From contig OX377204.1 in NCBI GenBank assembly GCA_947396885.1, positions 19,475,706 to 19,539,705 on the forward strand: DNA of 64,000 nt, in the 5' to 3' direction. Under the pieces are notes generated by a model. It did no database searches. It was not told the origin of the DNA and saw nothing but the letters and a program-made list of their open reading frames with translations. This DNA is from Heligmosomoides polygyrus polygyrus (lineage: Eukaryota > Nematoda > Chromadorea > Rhabditida > Heligmosomidae). Made by a program: the position numbers and the translations under genes. Positions 1-11,420 of the stretch are shown piece after piece (position 1 is the first letter of the stretch; each line of letters begins with the position of its first letter).

Positions 1-39
1 GGCATTGTAATTCAAGGTATGTAGGTAGGTTCAAACGCT

Positions 40-120
40 TATTCAAGTTTCCTTCAAGATAATCCGTTGAGGTATGTAGAACGCGTGGCGCACACCCTAC
101 AAGGGGATCGATTAACAGCG
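40..120 (+). repeat. SINE-A fragment (3' part)
   Basis: Matches the 3' third of the SINE family described at 17379: the motif AACGCGTGGCGCACACCC followed by a GGGGATCGATTAACAGCG end. The tRNA-related head is absent. Confidence 0.5.
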
Positions 121-524
121 TCATTTTTCCTTTGCCCTTCAATGGTGAGACATTCGCGTCGGTGAATATACCCCACCAAGTTCGCTGCCTTTGAATTCAA
201 TTGAAACGTTCTTTCAAAGCCTTATGCACGAGCATCACTTTGCCTCCTCCCGCAGCCTTCATGGTGTAGCGTTTCATCTCTGGGGTCTCGTTTCCCTCTA
301 GTCTCTCATTGCACATGTCAAAGCTTCCTAATTTGGCCACTTTGCCCAGTTGTTTGCTATCGGTTGTTGTCAGTCGTCGGTCCAAATAGCAGCATCAAAG
401 TGAGGTAGCGGTTGCTAGTTATCGAAGAAACGAGGGTGAGACCTTAACGGTCGAGGTTTCCAGGTCTTATCAGCGGCGCTGATAAACATGCAGCTCGTTC
501 GTTGCCAGATTCAGCAGCTGAACC

Positions 525-566
525 ATGGACAACGACCTGGTCACCAATGACTTCTACTGCTCAGTC
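525..566 (+). CDS. Candidate first coding exon, product unknown
   Basis: An ATG at 525 opens a 14-codon frame, MDNDLVTNDFYCSV, that runs straight into a strong 5' splice site (GTAAGT at 567). About ten bases upstream is an acceptor-like GATTCAG, which would suit spliced-leader trans-splicing or an outer intron. The exon ends in phase 0, so it cannot join directly to the kinase exon at 57007, which needs two bases from the preceding exon. It could start an unrelated gene or be chance. No family is recognised and no partner exon was found in the following kilobases. Confidence 0.33.
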
Positions 567-904
567 GTAAGTACTTCTGATTTTGTGTTGTGGAAAAGTT
601 TTCACGTTGAGATCCCGGCTTATTCTCGTCATTGGTTCCTGTTACCGCTTTTCTGCGCATCTTGCTTTATAAATGCATTCATATTTTCTGCTTCATAAAG
701 TTAACTAGAAAAATTCAACTGCCATAGATGTGATTCAGAAGCTGTTTTTTATCAAACAGATTTTTTATTTATTGAATTTTCTTTTTTCTTTTGGGTAAAG
801 CCCACCTTATAGTGCATGAAAATAAGTGAATAAAGAATTTATCCTAGAAGAAAAAGACAGTTTCTATTTTAAATAAATCTTTCCATTTGAACATTGAAAG
901 TAAA

Positions 905-1060
905 CTATGTTACAAAGACAACGCGTTGAAAGCTAGCCTACGAGAGGACCTTCATTTGGAATTTCCTTCCAAGGAGAGGCTGTTTGTGTTTGTTTCGCTT
1001 TTCTAACGTCTCCCGTCCAATGAGGGTTGATCCTAAATACAATAGATGAATAGTTTAATT
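905..1060. repeat. Dispersed repeat R3, copy 1
   Basis: Contains CTAGCCTACGAGAGGACCTT and a following T-rich stretch that recur at 57725 and, more diverged, at 62045. No coding capacity is seen. The flanks (567-904 and 1061-1590) are AT-rich and hold nothing recognisable. Confidence 0.5.
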
Positions 1061-1589
1061 GAATAACTGAATAGGTGGCAGATAGCGGAAAAATATCGCT
1101 TTTAGTTCTTAGTTCAGATGCCTTCATCGTCACTTCGCAGTTATTCGTCCGACTATTTCTCCGGGTCCTCGATGAAATCTGGCAGTCTCTTTCAGGCTGA
1201 ACACTGTACGCCACCGCCAAAGCCGCCCAGGTAGGCTGAAAGTCTGCGATGAAATTTGCTTATTTTTTCGGATCAAAATTTCACTCTGCAACAGATTTGA
1301 CCGAAATTCGAAGCAGAAAAATCTTCGCGATAACAAAACTACATTATGTACGGTATACAAGAAGTGTTTAAAATCTAGAATTTCTAGTAACTTTATGGCA
1401 TTGTATGTCGACTTCCGTTCCTCTCACTTTTCTTCGCGATTTCTTTCTGATTCCTGATCATTCGTGCTCTTTCGTTTTATGCTGCTCCTTTGTGGTGGTT
1501 CTCATTCATACCGCTCTATTTATGCTGTTTTTCCTCCGGCTTTCTAGAAGTGCAGTCAAAACACTGATTAAAAGGAGTCGAGCACCTGG

Positions 1590-2330
1590 ATTCAGAATAA
1601 GTGACACTGACGTCATGCGTCCAGCGGCCGCTTTCAAAATTCAGCGGCTGCGGGACATTATGTACGAATGGTCGCCGCGGACGCGGCGACTCGCGCGGCG
1701 AGCGCGGCAGAGACGTCGCAATTGGGTGACTTCAGCGGCCAGTGGTATATAGACCTGCATCAAAACTTGCACATCAAGTGTTAGAAAGTGTATACAAACT
1801 CAGTTTCACTGCGATAGTGTGTCATATTTTCAGCTTTTCCTGAAGAAGCATCATATAAAATTGAGGATTAGAACGTTGTTTAGTTTTATAACTCGAACTC
1901 AATTTCTGATCCAGGCCATGTTTTCCCGCAGCTCCTGCAACAGCAGAAAGGGATATCAACAATTCAAACCTAGCGTCTGCAGCAAGTCATGAGGCACAGC
2001 TCCCACGATCGCTGCTGAGCTCATCGCGTACGCGACAGTTGTCGTCGCGGGCGCGGCGACCATTCGTACATAAAGACCGCCCCTCAAATTCAGCAGCTAC
2101 CCTTGTGGGACGGAAAACCTTGCCCGCGCGAGATACGCCTCCTCGTATTCCACGCGAGAAACGTTCGCCGTTTAACATACGGGGCGATGCTGCAGAGGAA
2201 GTGCAACCTCCACCCGGTTTGAAACAGCGGCAACTGCACGCGTTTCTGAGCGTCTGAATTCAGAAGGGCTGTCTCCTGCGTCGTGCAACAAGCGTCTGGA
2301 TTAAGAAGATGTGTCACCGGTCTTCGAAGT
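1590..2330. repeat. GC-rich inverted-repeat and minisatellite-like block
   Basis: The segment at about 1640-1700, with ATGTACGAATGGTCGCCGCG, recurs in inverted orientation at about 2040-2075, giving foldback potential. At 2246-2330 two units of about 42 bp (with GCGTCTGAATTCAGAAG and GCGTCTGGATTAAGAAG) resemble the minisatellite at 14690. A frame open from a good acceptor (TTTTCCCGCAG, ending 1931) to a TGA at 2257 would give about 108 residues rich in Ala, Arg, Ser and Pro. The inverted-repeat structure makes a repeat the simpler explanation, so it is not called as a gene. Confidence 0.45.
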
Positions 2331-2527
2331 TAGGACTATCTTTATTCTCTTTCGGAAGTCATTACTTCTGAAGCAGATTTATCCGTCTGTTGACCAACGG
2401 CTTCAGCGCAGTAGGAATTAGTTAGCATGATTCACATTTGAGAGGCATGATTCGGCAATGTGAGAGTAATCGATATCGATTAAGAATTGTGGCTAATCGG
2501 TACGTGACGCTGAGCTTCTAACGTATC

Positions 2528-2830
2528 AAAGGATAAAATACGTTGATAACCAATCTCTTTTGGGATGCTCCAAGCATTCACTCTACTTCTTCAGGATGTC
2601 ATGGAGGCAATCTGAGGGCAAATTGAATGCATGCTTGGTTTATACATACAACGACTTGGCCGGGCGATGTGCAAGTCAGTGTTGCATCGTTTGCGACGAA
2701 ACTGGTACCAATTCACCGACCCCGCAGTCATGAAGAGTATAGCTGGCCTAGCCTAGGCAGGAAACCCGAACAAGGAATCTGGAATAGGGTGCACACTATA
2801 GCTGGAACCTCCGACTGCGCTACCATGCAC
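2528..2830 (-). repeat. SINE-A copy, near full length
   Basis: Reads tail to head on the + strand, from an AAAGGATAAAA tail to the reversed A box near 2815. It is diverged in the middle and has an extra stretch near 2615. Confidence 0.75.
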
Positions 2831-3517
2831 CGTATAGCAGTAAATAAAGGAAGTTTGTTGAATGAGCTTAGTTGCAATGTTTAATTTGCTTCCCATTTTT
2901 CATTTTGTTCTCTAGGTTCTACTGTGCTCTTTAGGTTAGCCAATTCTTTGCTCTCGAACACCACAGGATAAGCCTGTTGCATTGTTTGATGTTAAATGAT
3001 AAGAATTTTTTACGTCTGTTCAAACACTGAAGTCGTTTTTATGAGGCCTTCTGCAAGTAAGACTCTCAATAAAAATTTATCTACAAATGATAATTTGGAC
3101 CTATTCTACAGTAGTCGGTCGGGGCATTGCAATAAAACGAGACAAATGTAAACACTGTGACCTCCCTGCTAGAGAACTACAATAAAAAGCTTTCTCGTGC
3201 ACCTGTATCATCTTTGTGAACTAGTTTTCTTCCAGTTTTGCCTTTGCCAAAGTGTCAGAATGGAGTATCTCCTCTCCTATAATATGGATTCGATCACTTG
3301 AGCGAAAATTTACTTTAAAAATACAATTTTAACTAATAATTATGACCTTTTTAAGGCTTTGTTCATCCGATCAAGAAAAAAGTTCAAACAAGAAAACTTT
3401 CCAATCATTCAAAAAGTCTAGATTTGTCCTATATTTGTTCCTCGTTGAAAGATTAGCTGTGCTTTTAGGACGTGTATAGCCGTGGCCAGTGACTTGATTA
3501 TGGGATTTCAACGGTGT
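2831..3517. other. No recognisable feature
   Basis: AT-rich DNA between two SINE copies. No ORF, RNA gene or terminal repeat could be supported. Confidence 0.6.
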
Positions 3518-3803
3518 AAAGGATAAAAGATGAACGATGGCGTTACTCAATCGCTTTTAGAATGGGCCACGCATTCTACTTTTACGGGATGTCGTGGAGA
3601 CGACTTGAGTGCGTATTTGACCATACAATGACTTGCGGTGACAAACAGATCGACAAGTCTGCGCTTTATCCTTCCGGACAAGTCCCGAATCAATTCACCG
3701 ACCCCAGAGGGATGGAAGGCTTAGTTGGCCTGGGCGGGAAATCCGAACCAGTATCGGGTGCACCCGACAGCAGACACCTGCCCCGAGTGCGCCACACGCG
3801 CCC
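3518..3803 (-). repeat. SINE-A copy, near full length
   Basis: Tail AAAGGATAAAAG at 3518, head ending CACACGCGCCC. It has a small deletion between the B-box region and the reversed GGTGCACC motif. Confidence 0.8.
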
Positions 3804-4063
3804 GGTTCGAAGGTAGAATACCAAAGTTCGCCATTGTTATTTGAAACAGCATAGCCCTGTAAATGAGAAAGTTGGACTTCCGTTCATCTTTCTAATGTGG
3901 ATTAGAAGCTATTTATATTTGTGTTTGGTTCTAGGTAATGTTCTCTGCATTTTAGTGCCTTGAATGCTCCCTCCATTTTTTCAGCTTTTTTACTCCGTGA
4001 CTTCATTAAAGGCTCCATAACCTCAGGTAGAAAAATGTGTTATTTTGTATACTCATGAAATAT

Positions 4064-4358
4064 AAAGGATAAAGGATAAAGGGCGGCGTTATTCAATCCT
4101 CTTTAGGATGTGCCACGCATTCTACTTCCACGGGGTGTCGTGGAGGCGTGTTGAATGCGTATTTGGCCATACAATGACTTGCGGTGGCCAGCCGATGTAC
4201 AAGTCAGTGCTTTATCCTTCCCAGACAAGTCTGTTACCAATTCACCGACCTCAGAAGGAAGGAAGGCTTGGTTGGCCTGGGCGGGATATCCGAGCCAGGA
4301 ACATGGTATCGGCTGCAGGCGACAGCCGGCACTTTCTCCGACTGCGCTCCACGCGCCC
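4064..4358 (-). repeat. SINE-A copy, full length
   Basis: Two tandem AAAGGAT tail units at 4064, then the complete body and head, ending in ACGCGCCC. The region from here to about 4990 has nothing recognisable. Confidence 0.85.
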
Positions 4359-5096
4359 ACTCATGAAATATACAAGAAAAACTGCAGAAGATGGGTCGCC
4401 TTCCACGAAAAATAGGGACGCCCGATTTTTGTGTCATGGAGCTTTATGTCCTGAAGGCTGGAAAGAGTGGTCGAGAATAAACCAAAACATGGGTGCAGCG
4501 TTAGGGAGCAATTGTCTAAGATATTAGCAGTGAATCACTAACATGAGATGCTTTGAAATAGAGGCAGATATTCTTAAAATGGCAGAACACTTTGCTCAAA
4601 ATTTACTAGTGTACAGAGGAGTAGGAAAATGGAAAACTTAATTGGTGTTCTCCTATTTTATCTAAGGTTTATGGCAGCAAAAAGTACCCCTCTGAAACGC
4701 CTCCTTGTAGGAGAAAAGGAAGGAAATTCACTTTGGTTTTTTTGAACTCTGCGATATGGTGTCCTCTCCATTTAGACGACCACTTTTGGTGTTTGACGAT
4801 CTACTGCTGGTTTAATTTACAGCCGAATCTAGCAAACAAGTAGGGAAATTGGAGCAGAACACGCTGAGGAAGATCTTAGAATAAAGCACACAGATCTGCC
4901 GAAAATTTGTCATGTCCGTCTCCGATAAATAAAAAGTTACCACCCTTCCGAGGGCCAGCTCCAAATAACACATCCTTAGAATTGTCATCACAAAAGATGT
5001 GGGTTTTGGAGTTGAACGCTATCTGCGACTTCGATCTCGATGTACATATGTGCCTTTCATAGCCTCTTTTCCGCGCATTTCTTGTATTCCTTTCAG

Positions 5097-5222
5097 GGGA
5101 GAATTCGCGCCGTATATAAGGGTGGCTCAAAAATGCCTTCCGACCGTTCCTGAGCTCTCACTGTTCGATTGCCAACAACTTAGACACGACAACCAGCGGA
5201 TTCTATTAGCAGCGATACTCCA
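5097..5222 (+). other. Candidate internal exon, unrecognised
   Basis: A textbook nematode acceptor (TTGTATTCCTTTCAG) ends at 5096. It is followed by 42 open codons up to a possible weak donor (GTGAAA at 5223); the same frame stays open to 5325. The peptide includes VAQKCLPTVPELSLFDCQQL and matches no family I recognise. An isolated open frame of this size can be chance, and no partner exons were found. Confidence 0.18.
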
Positions 5223-5729
5223 GGTGAAACTCTGTTTACCGGAAATGGTTGCCACGGACAAAGCTGTGATCATTTCAGTAGTCAGAAACAGCGAGAACTC
5301 TACCAACAACCTAATATTTACATGAACCTTGACAGCACTAGGTGCATTGTTCTATCGTCGCAGAGAGAGGCTTCCCTTTCGTAGTTCAACGCATCGCCGA
5401 CGCGGAGGGATAAATGCAATTTGGAGCTGTTGTTTACACATATTAAGAGGGGAAATCGATCCTGCCTCCACGGCCGGTTGGCGTGAATCGTCGACGGTGC
5501 CTTTGTCGTTCAACGATGTATTGCGTTACTTCTATTCTTCGTCTTGTTCAGGTGCTATGGCTCTGTTCAGCATGAAAGTATTCGATTCTAAGTGGCCTCA
5601 TCGAATCAGGATAGATTTGCCGTCAGCAGATTAACGGCTCAGCGCGTAGATTTCCCCCGTGCGATTGCGTGCACTAGAACATCTTTGTAGTAAATTCTGC
5701 GTGAAAGGTTTGACTTACGAAGGAATTAT

Positions 5730-8700
5730 TTAAAACTTGACTTATTTATTTATTCACTACATGGATAACCATGCAAAAGAAAAACAAGGTAAAACTAAAC
5801 AAGTTAAAGTAATTCTAAACAGGAAAAAACAGAAAAAAAAAACAGAACAGGCAACAAGAATCAACATAATACAGTTGAAAACTACTAAACTGCATCCTGA
5901 AGATATCGGTCAAGAAGTTTTTTATACTTCTTTAAGGAATTTGGTATAATGTGTTTTTTTGATAACCTCAAAAAATCAGAGCCAGCACGGCAAGTGAAAA
6001 ATTGAGACCTTACACTGTTTTTTGCTCCAGGAAACTGAATCTTCCACTGACCACCCCTTGTGTTCGATGAAGAAAAGGTATAGAACTCATGGAGGGGAAT
6101 ACGAGTAAGACCGTGTATCATCTTATATATCGCAATTAAATCATTTCTTCTCCTACGACGTTCAAGGGTATGTAGATTGAAGAATCTGTTTCGTGAAGCC
6201 GGTGAGGGGATGGTGTTGTAATCATACCCATGTACTCGTATCCATAGCTTTCTCGTGAAGCTGTTTTGTACAGATTCCAGCCTGGCAATTTCACGCTTAT
6301 ATTTGGGACTAAAAATTGTGGTGCCATATTCTAGAATTGGTCTAACATACGACTTATAGGCAATTAATAGGTGTTGTATTGAATTTGTTCGCAAACATTT
6401 GAAGAGGCTGTGCACAATTCGTTCAGCTTTTTTCGATATTGTTTCAATATGTTCCTTGAACGAAAGTTGGGTGTCCAAAATAAAGCCCAAATCACGCAGG
6501 GAAGTTGTACTACTAATATGCATCTTGTCAAGGTAGTAAGGATATCTACCTACCTGCTGCCCTAGATAAAGTACTTGTGACTTTTGCGGAGATAGTGGAA
6601 GTTCCCATTTTGATGACCAATCCGCAATTGCATTTATTGCTGATTGAAGAAAAAGATGGTCTTCTCGAAGAGCAATATTCTTATAAATTTTTATATCGTC
6701 AGCGAACATTTTACATGAAACACCAAGCTGATTAACTAAGGACGGAATTTTAGAGGTATATATAGAAAAGAGGATTGGGGACAAAACACCGCCCTGAGGA
6801 ACACCACTTTTAATAGAATGACGTTCAGAGAATGCGTCATTTACCCTAACTTGAAAAGATCTACCAGATATAAAGTTTTTTATCCATAGAGTAATTCTAT
6901 GATGGACACCTATATCCGTGAGCTTGACAATTAGTTTATCCAAAGGGACCTTGTCGAAGGCCTTCATAAAATCAAAATAAATTACATCCACATCAATTTT
7001 TTGTTCAAGAGATTTCGTCCAATCATTAAGCGTAGATAACATCAGTGTTTCAGTAGATTTACCTGAACGGAAACCATGTTGATCATTAGGGATAAGATTA
7101 TTGGACTCGAGATATAATACAAGCGCTGTCTTGAGTTTTCTTTCAAAGACCCTAGCAAAAACTGATGTGATGCTAATTGGACGAAAGTTTGATACAAGTT
7201 GGTGAGGAGGCTTTTTTGGAATGGGTGTAACAAACGCATGTTTCCAACGGCATGGTACTTCACCAGTCATATAACTGGCATTAAATATGTGCTCAAGAGG
7301 GTAAGCAATCGCGATGGCAATTTTCCTGATAAAGTAGGACGGTACTTCATCCGGAGTAGTAGCAAAACTAGGTGGTAGCTTACAAAGTTCATTATAAATC
7401 TCCTCCTTATAGAACCAAACCGAACTTTCCATGCTGGAATTATTATTATTAACAGCAAAGGAGTCGATGTTGAAAGGACGTTCTGCAAAGGTCTTTTGAA
7501 AATATTTAGCTAGCATGGTAGCCTTTGTTGAGTCAGTTAATGCTACGACGCCGGTTTCGTCCTTCAGTGTGTGGATTCGCTCGGTACGTTTCAGTACAGA
7601 ATTTAACAGTTTATAGAGAGATGACTTGTTGGGAGTATCGAGAGTTTTTCTCTCAACATACTTGTGGAATTTGTTTAAAAGTCGGTCGAATCTATTATTG
7701 ATTTTTTGAAAACGGTGAAGGTTTTCAGAACTTGGGCAATGTTGATATGTCGACCATAGTTTTTCTTTCTGTTCAAAAAGTCTGACTAGGTTGGGAGGAA
7801 GTTTATTAAAGTGTACTGGTAACTTTTCGGTAGGTACTAGTTGGTCAATGCATTTATGGAGAATTGAGATAAAGAACTCGTACTTGCCATTCACAGTAAC
7901 TTGTTCCTCAAGGAGTGTTCTCCAATCTATTGAAAGCAAATACTGACAGATAATGTCGTAGTTTGCTTTATGAAATGCTTTTTGAATTCGATACCTTGGT
8001 TTACTCAGTGAATAATCAGTTTTAAATGAAATGCTAGAATGATCGCTGGAACCTATTGGTGGCCCAATATTGATGTCTTTGACAAGTCCCAAACTGTTGC
8101 TGAGAACAATATCAAGCAGATGGTTATGTCGAGTGGGTGTCACAATGTTCTGATGAAGATTGCAAGATTGGCACATATCAACAAAACATTTTGATGCCAT
8201 AGAAACTGAAGACGGATAATTTTTAGACCAATCAATATCTGGAAAATTGAAATCGCCGAGAACAAGGCATTGGGTTTTAGAAGAGCAGAGATCACTTAAT
8301 ACCTTGACAAGCATGATTGTGCTGTTTAGAGATGCAGAAGGAACCCTATAAACAGCAACAAGTCTCAAGGTTGTATCAGCTAAACTCAAATCGCAGCACA
8401 GTATTTCAAAGCTGTCAGCTACCGATTCGCACCATACAGTCTCAGAGTGGATGCCAGACCTAACGAGAATGAGCACACCACCACCTCTCTTGAGAGTCCT
8501 GTCGCATCTTATGTGGCAAAACTGGCCACACAAATCATTGAGAATTATGGCTGAATTTATGGAATCATGTAGCCACGTTTCTGTGATGACAATAATGTCT
8601 GAGTTTAATTTCCTGATGGTGAACTTTAACGGTAGTATGTTTTTCTGAATAGATCGTATGTTGCAATAAAGGAAACTTAGGTCTTTGACCAATATCCGAG

Positions 8701-8760
8701 GAGAGTTTAGCAGTTTCCCGTTGAAATATCCAGCTGAGTAGGCTGGTTTTTAGTGACGGT
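5730..8760 (-). mobile_element. CR1-like non-LTR retrotransposon, ORF intact
   Basis: The 3' end is at the left, where an ATTTATTTATT tail (TAAA-type repeat on the element strand) precedes a short 3' UTR. The ORF at 5885-8692 carries endonuclease and reverse transcriptase. No separate ORF1 was found upstream, so the element is probably 5' truncated, or its 5' UTR ends near 8760. At 8760-8822 the 18-bp segment ACACCCAGAGATGCTCTT occurs twice, 43 bp apart, a local duplication next to the 5' end. Related fragments lie at 14270, 35456, 43432, 49737 and 59447. Confidence 0.85.
5885..8692 (-). CDS. LINE endonuclease-reverse transcriptase (CR1-like ORF2)
   Basis: A 935-residue intact protein that would nick target DNA and reverse-transcribe the element RNA in place. 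Residues about 1-225 form an apurinic-type endonuclease: ITETWLHDS (Glu38), LVLGDFNFPDIDW (Asp147, Asn149) and SSDHSS (Asp217-His218). The reverse transcriptase spans about 480-740: VTPIPKK, NFRPISITS, DQHGFRSGKSTETL, YFDFMKAFDKVP (Asp574), SGVPQGGVLSPILF and the catalytic FADD at 663-666, followed by a thumb and a Cys-poor C-terminal part. The GDFNFPDIDW motif and the endonuclease-RT order fit the CR1 group; L2 or a related clade is possible. The Met used sits just before the expected endonuclease start (LSFLYCNIRS). There are no stops or frameshifts, which suggests recent mobility. Confidence 0.93.
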   Translation of the reverse strand: MVKDLSFLYCNIRSIQKNILPLKFTIRKLNSDIIVITETWLHDSINSAIILNDLCGQFCHIRCDRTLKRGGGVLILVRSGIHSETVWCESVADSFEILCCDLSLADTTLRLVAVYRVPSASLNSTIMLVKVLSDLCSSKTQCLVLGDFNFPDIDWSKNYPSSVSMASKCFVDMCQSCNLHQNIVTPTRHNHLLDIVLSNSLGLVKDINIGPPIGSSDHSSISFKTDYSLSKPRYRIQKAFHKANYDIICQYLLSIDWRTLLEEQVTVNGKYEFFISILHKCIDQLVPTEKLPVHFNKLPPNLVRLFEQKEKLWSTYQHCPSSENLHRFQKINNRFDRLLNKFHKYVERKTLDTPNKSSLYKLLNSVLKRTERIHTLKDETGVVALTDSTKATMLAKYFQKTFAERPFNIDSFAVNNNNSSMESSVWFYKEEIYNELCKLPPSFATTPDEVPSYFIRKIAIAIAYPLEHIFNASYMTGEVPCRWKHAFVTPIPKKPPHQLVSNFRPISITSVFARVFERKLKTALVLYLESNNLIPNDQHGFRSGKSTETLMLSTLNDWTKSLEQKIDVDVIYFDFMKAFDKVPLDKLIVKLTDIGVHHRITLWIKNFISGRSFQVRVNDAFSERHSIKSGVPQGGVLSPILFSIYTSKIPSLVNQLGVSCKMFADDIKIYKNIALREDHLFLQSAINAIADWSSKWELPLSPQKSQVLYLGQQVGRYPYYLDKMHISSTTSLRDLGFILDTQLSFKEHIETISKKAERIVHSLFKCLRTNSIQHLLIAYKSYVRPILEYGTTIFSPKYKREIARLESVQNSFTRKLWIRVHGYDYNTIPSPASRNRFFNLHTLERRRRRNDLIAIYKMIHGLTRIPLHEFYTFSSSNTRGGQWKIQFPGAKNSVRSQFFTCRAGSDFLRLSKKHIIPNSLKKYKKLLDRYLQDAV

Positions 8761-8819
8761 CACACCCAGAGATGCTCTTCGGGATAAAGATGAGATGCTG
8801 GTAACACCCAGAGATGCTC

Positions 8820-8917
8820 TTTATTTATTTAAACGTAGAAATCAATGTAAAAAGCACCACACAACAAAAAAAACTAAATGAAAACACATTGAAAATCAGT
8901 ACGGGTTTTCTGCATGT
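8820..8917 (-). repeat. Probable LINE 3'-tail fragment
   Basis: TTTATTTATTTAAACG followed by an A-rich stretch resembles the 3' end of the CR1-like element on the - strand. No coding part is left. Confidence 0.35.
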
Positions 8918-9050
8918 AAAAGAATAAATGTTGGCGTTAGTCCTCCAATTTGGGATGCGCCACCTATTCTACTTCCACGGGATATCGGGGAGCGAATTTA
9001 AATGCGTATTTGGCTCGTACCTGGGATGGCCAGCGGGTGGCTCAGTATTT
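8918..9050 (-). repeat. SINE-A fragment (3' half)
   Basis: Begins with a degenerate tail (AAAGAATAAATG) and keeps GGGATGCGCCACC and GCGTATTTGGC. It stops before the tRNA-related head. The stretch 9051-9843 shows nothing recognisable. Confidence 0.7.
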
Positions 9051-9843
9051 CCCCATTCACGGACAATTTTGTACTATTTAATGCTCCTGTATGTAAGGAA
9101 GTTTCCCTAACTCGCGACCTTGTCGTGGCGACTCGCAGTTCGAGCTTTTCTTTCGCTGTTCTAGTCATCACTGAACACTGAAAGTTTAATGGTCTTATTA
9201 TAGCTTGCCAAAATTTGACAGGGTGCGTAAAAGTATTGGCGAAGTAAACGAGGGTTACGGCAATAGCAGTGCACCGTAAGATCAACATATTCACAACAAA
9301 AACATGGAGAATGATGTTGCAAAGTCAATAGAATCACTCGTAATCGATACGGGACTCCATACGTGATGTGAATACAGGAGCGAAAGCGATAGGTAAACGC
9401 AAAGGAGATAGCCGCAGGTACTCTACGTCGATTTCGAATCGTGCTTTGACCAGAGTAGTCTTCAGCTGGTCGCCCCTGTAAGAAATAGCACAGACCTTTT
9501 TCTACAGAATGATCCCAACAGAGTAGCCCTTAAGTTGTGCCCGTGTAAGCGGATGTTTGCACTTGTGCGCCTTTGTCTGTTTCAGCAATCGGACATTTTT
9601 GGAATTGGACGTTATCGACATCTTATGGACAATGGTTCTTGCAGAGCTGACTATTCGGTCATTGAGCTCTTTCCTCATTGACTATTTCGGGGAGCGCTAA
9701 ATTCTCCTGCGAATCAATTATTCATTTCTTCTGCTAACAGGCATGGAGGGACACGCTGTAACGACGACGGTATCGTGCTCCTTCAGTTCTTTTCGAAGTT
9801 TTTTTTTAACACAACGCAGATAACTTCTTAAAAATAAAAGACA

Positions 9844-10132
9844 AAAGGATAAAGAACGGCGTTGCTCAATCCCTTCTGGGATGCGCCAGCGCATTCTATT
9901 TCTACGGGATGTCGTGGAGGCGATTTGAATGCGTGTTTGGCCATACAATGACTTGCGGTGGCCAGCCGATGAACAACTCAGCGCTCTATCCTTCCCAGAC
10001 AAGTCTGGTACCAATTCACTGACCACGGAGGGATGGAAGGCTTGGTTGGCGTGGGCGGGAAATCCGAGCCAGGAACATGGTATCGGGTGCACGCGACAGC
10101 GGACGCCTCCTCCGACTGCGCTACACGCGCCC
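9844..10132 (-). repeat. SINE-A copy, full length
   Basis: Tail AAAGGATAAAG at 9844, complete body, and head ending CACGCGCCC at 10132. It is head-to-head with the next copy, separated by about 16 bp. Confidence 0.88.
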
Positions 10133-10149
10133 TAAATAATACCAGACTG

Positions 10150-10316
10150 ATACCAGACTTGTCTGGGAAGGATAAAGCGCTGACTTGTTCATCGGCTGGC
10201 CACCGCAAGTCATTGTATGGCCAAATACGCATTCAAGTCGCCTCCACGACACCGTAGAAGTAGAATGCGTGGGGCATCCCTAAAGAGATTGAGTAACGCC
10301 GTCCTTAATCCTTTAG
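10150..10316 (+). repeat. SINE-A fragment lacking the head
   Basis: Starts at TACCAGACTTGTCTGGGAAG and runs to the CGCCGTCCTTAATCCTTTA tail. With 9844-10132 it forms an inverted repeat of about 165 bp per arm. Confidence 0.85.
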
Positions 10317-11418
10317 ATAACAAAAATAACGCACAAAATATTAAAAACCAGAAATGAGCAGCTGCATTTGAAACAAAAGTAGGGTGCGCCAATACTTTCT
10401 GCGCACCCTGTGTCTTGAACATCATCAAGATTTTCTCCTCCTGCTAGACAGAGTCGGTAGTCCTTGTAGCTTCGGCCGCTCAACGTCACACACAAGGGAT
10501 TTAAGAGTACTTCATCGCAAACATCACATTACTAGCTTATGCGCAAAATGGTTCTGAACCCCATCTATAATAGAAAGTTGTTCCTCTTGAACGGATTCAA
10601 TGCGGTCTTTCCACTTTCATCTACGTGACGCACATGAGTCTTGCATGCTCGCAAATACACTTAGGGAGCTCTCGTTCTTTCAGCGAACTTTGGATAAGCT
10701 GTAGATCCGATAATTCGCTTTTTTTAAAGCAAAGTCTTTGTAGTGGCTATCAATACATAGATGATTTGAAACTATGGGACTAGAATCTTGCAATTCTCTC
10801 ACTGCATTCCAAGATAAACATTTTAACTTTTATTGCGAATTTTGACTTTTTTGAATCTTGCTTGACCCAAAGATCAGGGAAATATGTCTACTTTTGCTTG
10901 AGAAGTGTCTGGTTAAAATGAAAATTAAATAATAAAATTCAGTTCATTTCAATTTTTTACGAGTGCACTTTTAATCACAGTTAGAGGTTTGCAATGTAAC
11001 TAAAATCGATAAAACAGAAAACCTATGAAAAATAAAAAATACTACATTTCTATTACTTAACACGCAAACCCTTTTTTACTGGCACTCGTTTGATGAGGCT
11101 CGATCAGGCGGCGCATTCCATCCTATTCCATCTACACCTGGTCCCGAAGATGCATCATTTCCTGATGCATAACGCTGCTGAGTTTCAACACATTCCCGAC
11201 GGAATTTCTTTTTAGAATTGTTGTTTCGTGGTGTGTGAACAACTTCTTTTAACCACGATCAATGCTTCACTTTCGGCAGTGCTTAGGCACTTTATGACAA
11301 TCTATCCAAGCTTTATTGATGGAGCTTCTAGTAATGGGCTTTTGTAATGTAGGCCAGGTCGTTGAGCAGATCATTAACAAAATCCGGGCGATCTTCCCGT
11401 TGTGTCACCTGCCCTATG
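10317..11418. other. No gene seen; one short hairpin
   Basis: AT-rich. At 10382-10410 AGGGTGCGC and GCGCACCCT flank a short loop, giving a 9-bp stem. No gene or mobile-element ends are associated with it. Confidence 0.5.
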
Positions 11419-11420
11419 TA

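Noticed and set aside
1405..1752. 115-codon frame with a hydrophobic stretch
   Set aside because: T-rich DNA gives the hydrophobic segment, and its 3' half lies in one arm of the inverted repeat at 1640-2075.
4103..4527. Families of 60-140-codon frames with peptides such as MRIWPYNDLRWPADEQ at many loci
   Set aside because: They are translations of SINE-A in different phases. They repeat wherever the SINE occurs, on either strand, and break with its ordinary indels.
10382..10410. Short GC-rich hairpin as a terminator or regulatory element
   Set aside because: No gene adjoins it and a 9-bp stem is expected by chance in DNA of this length.
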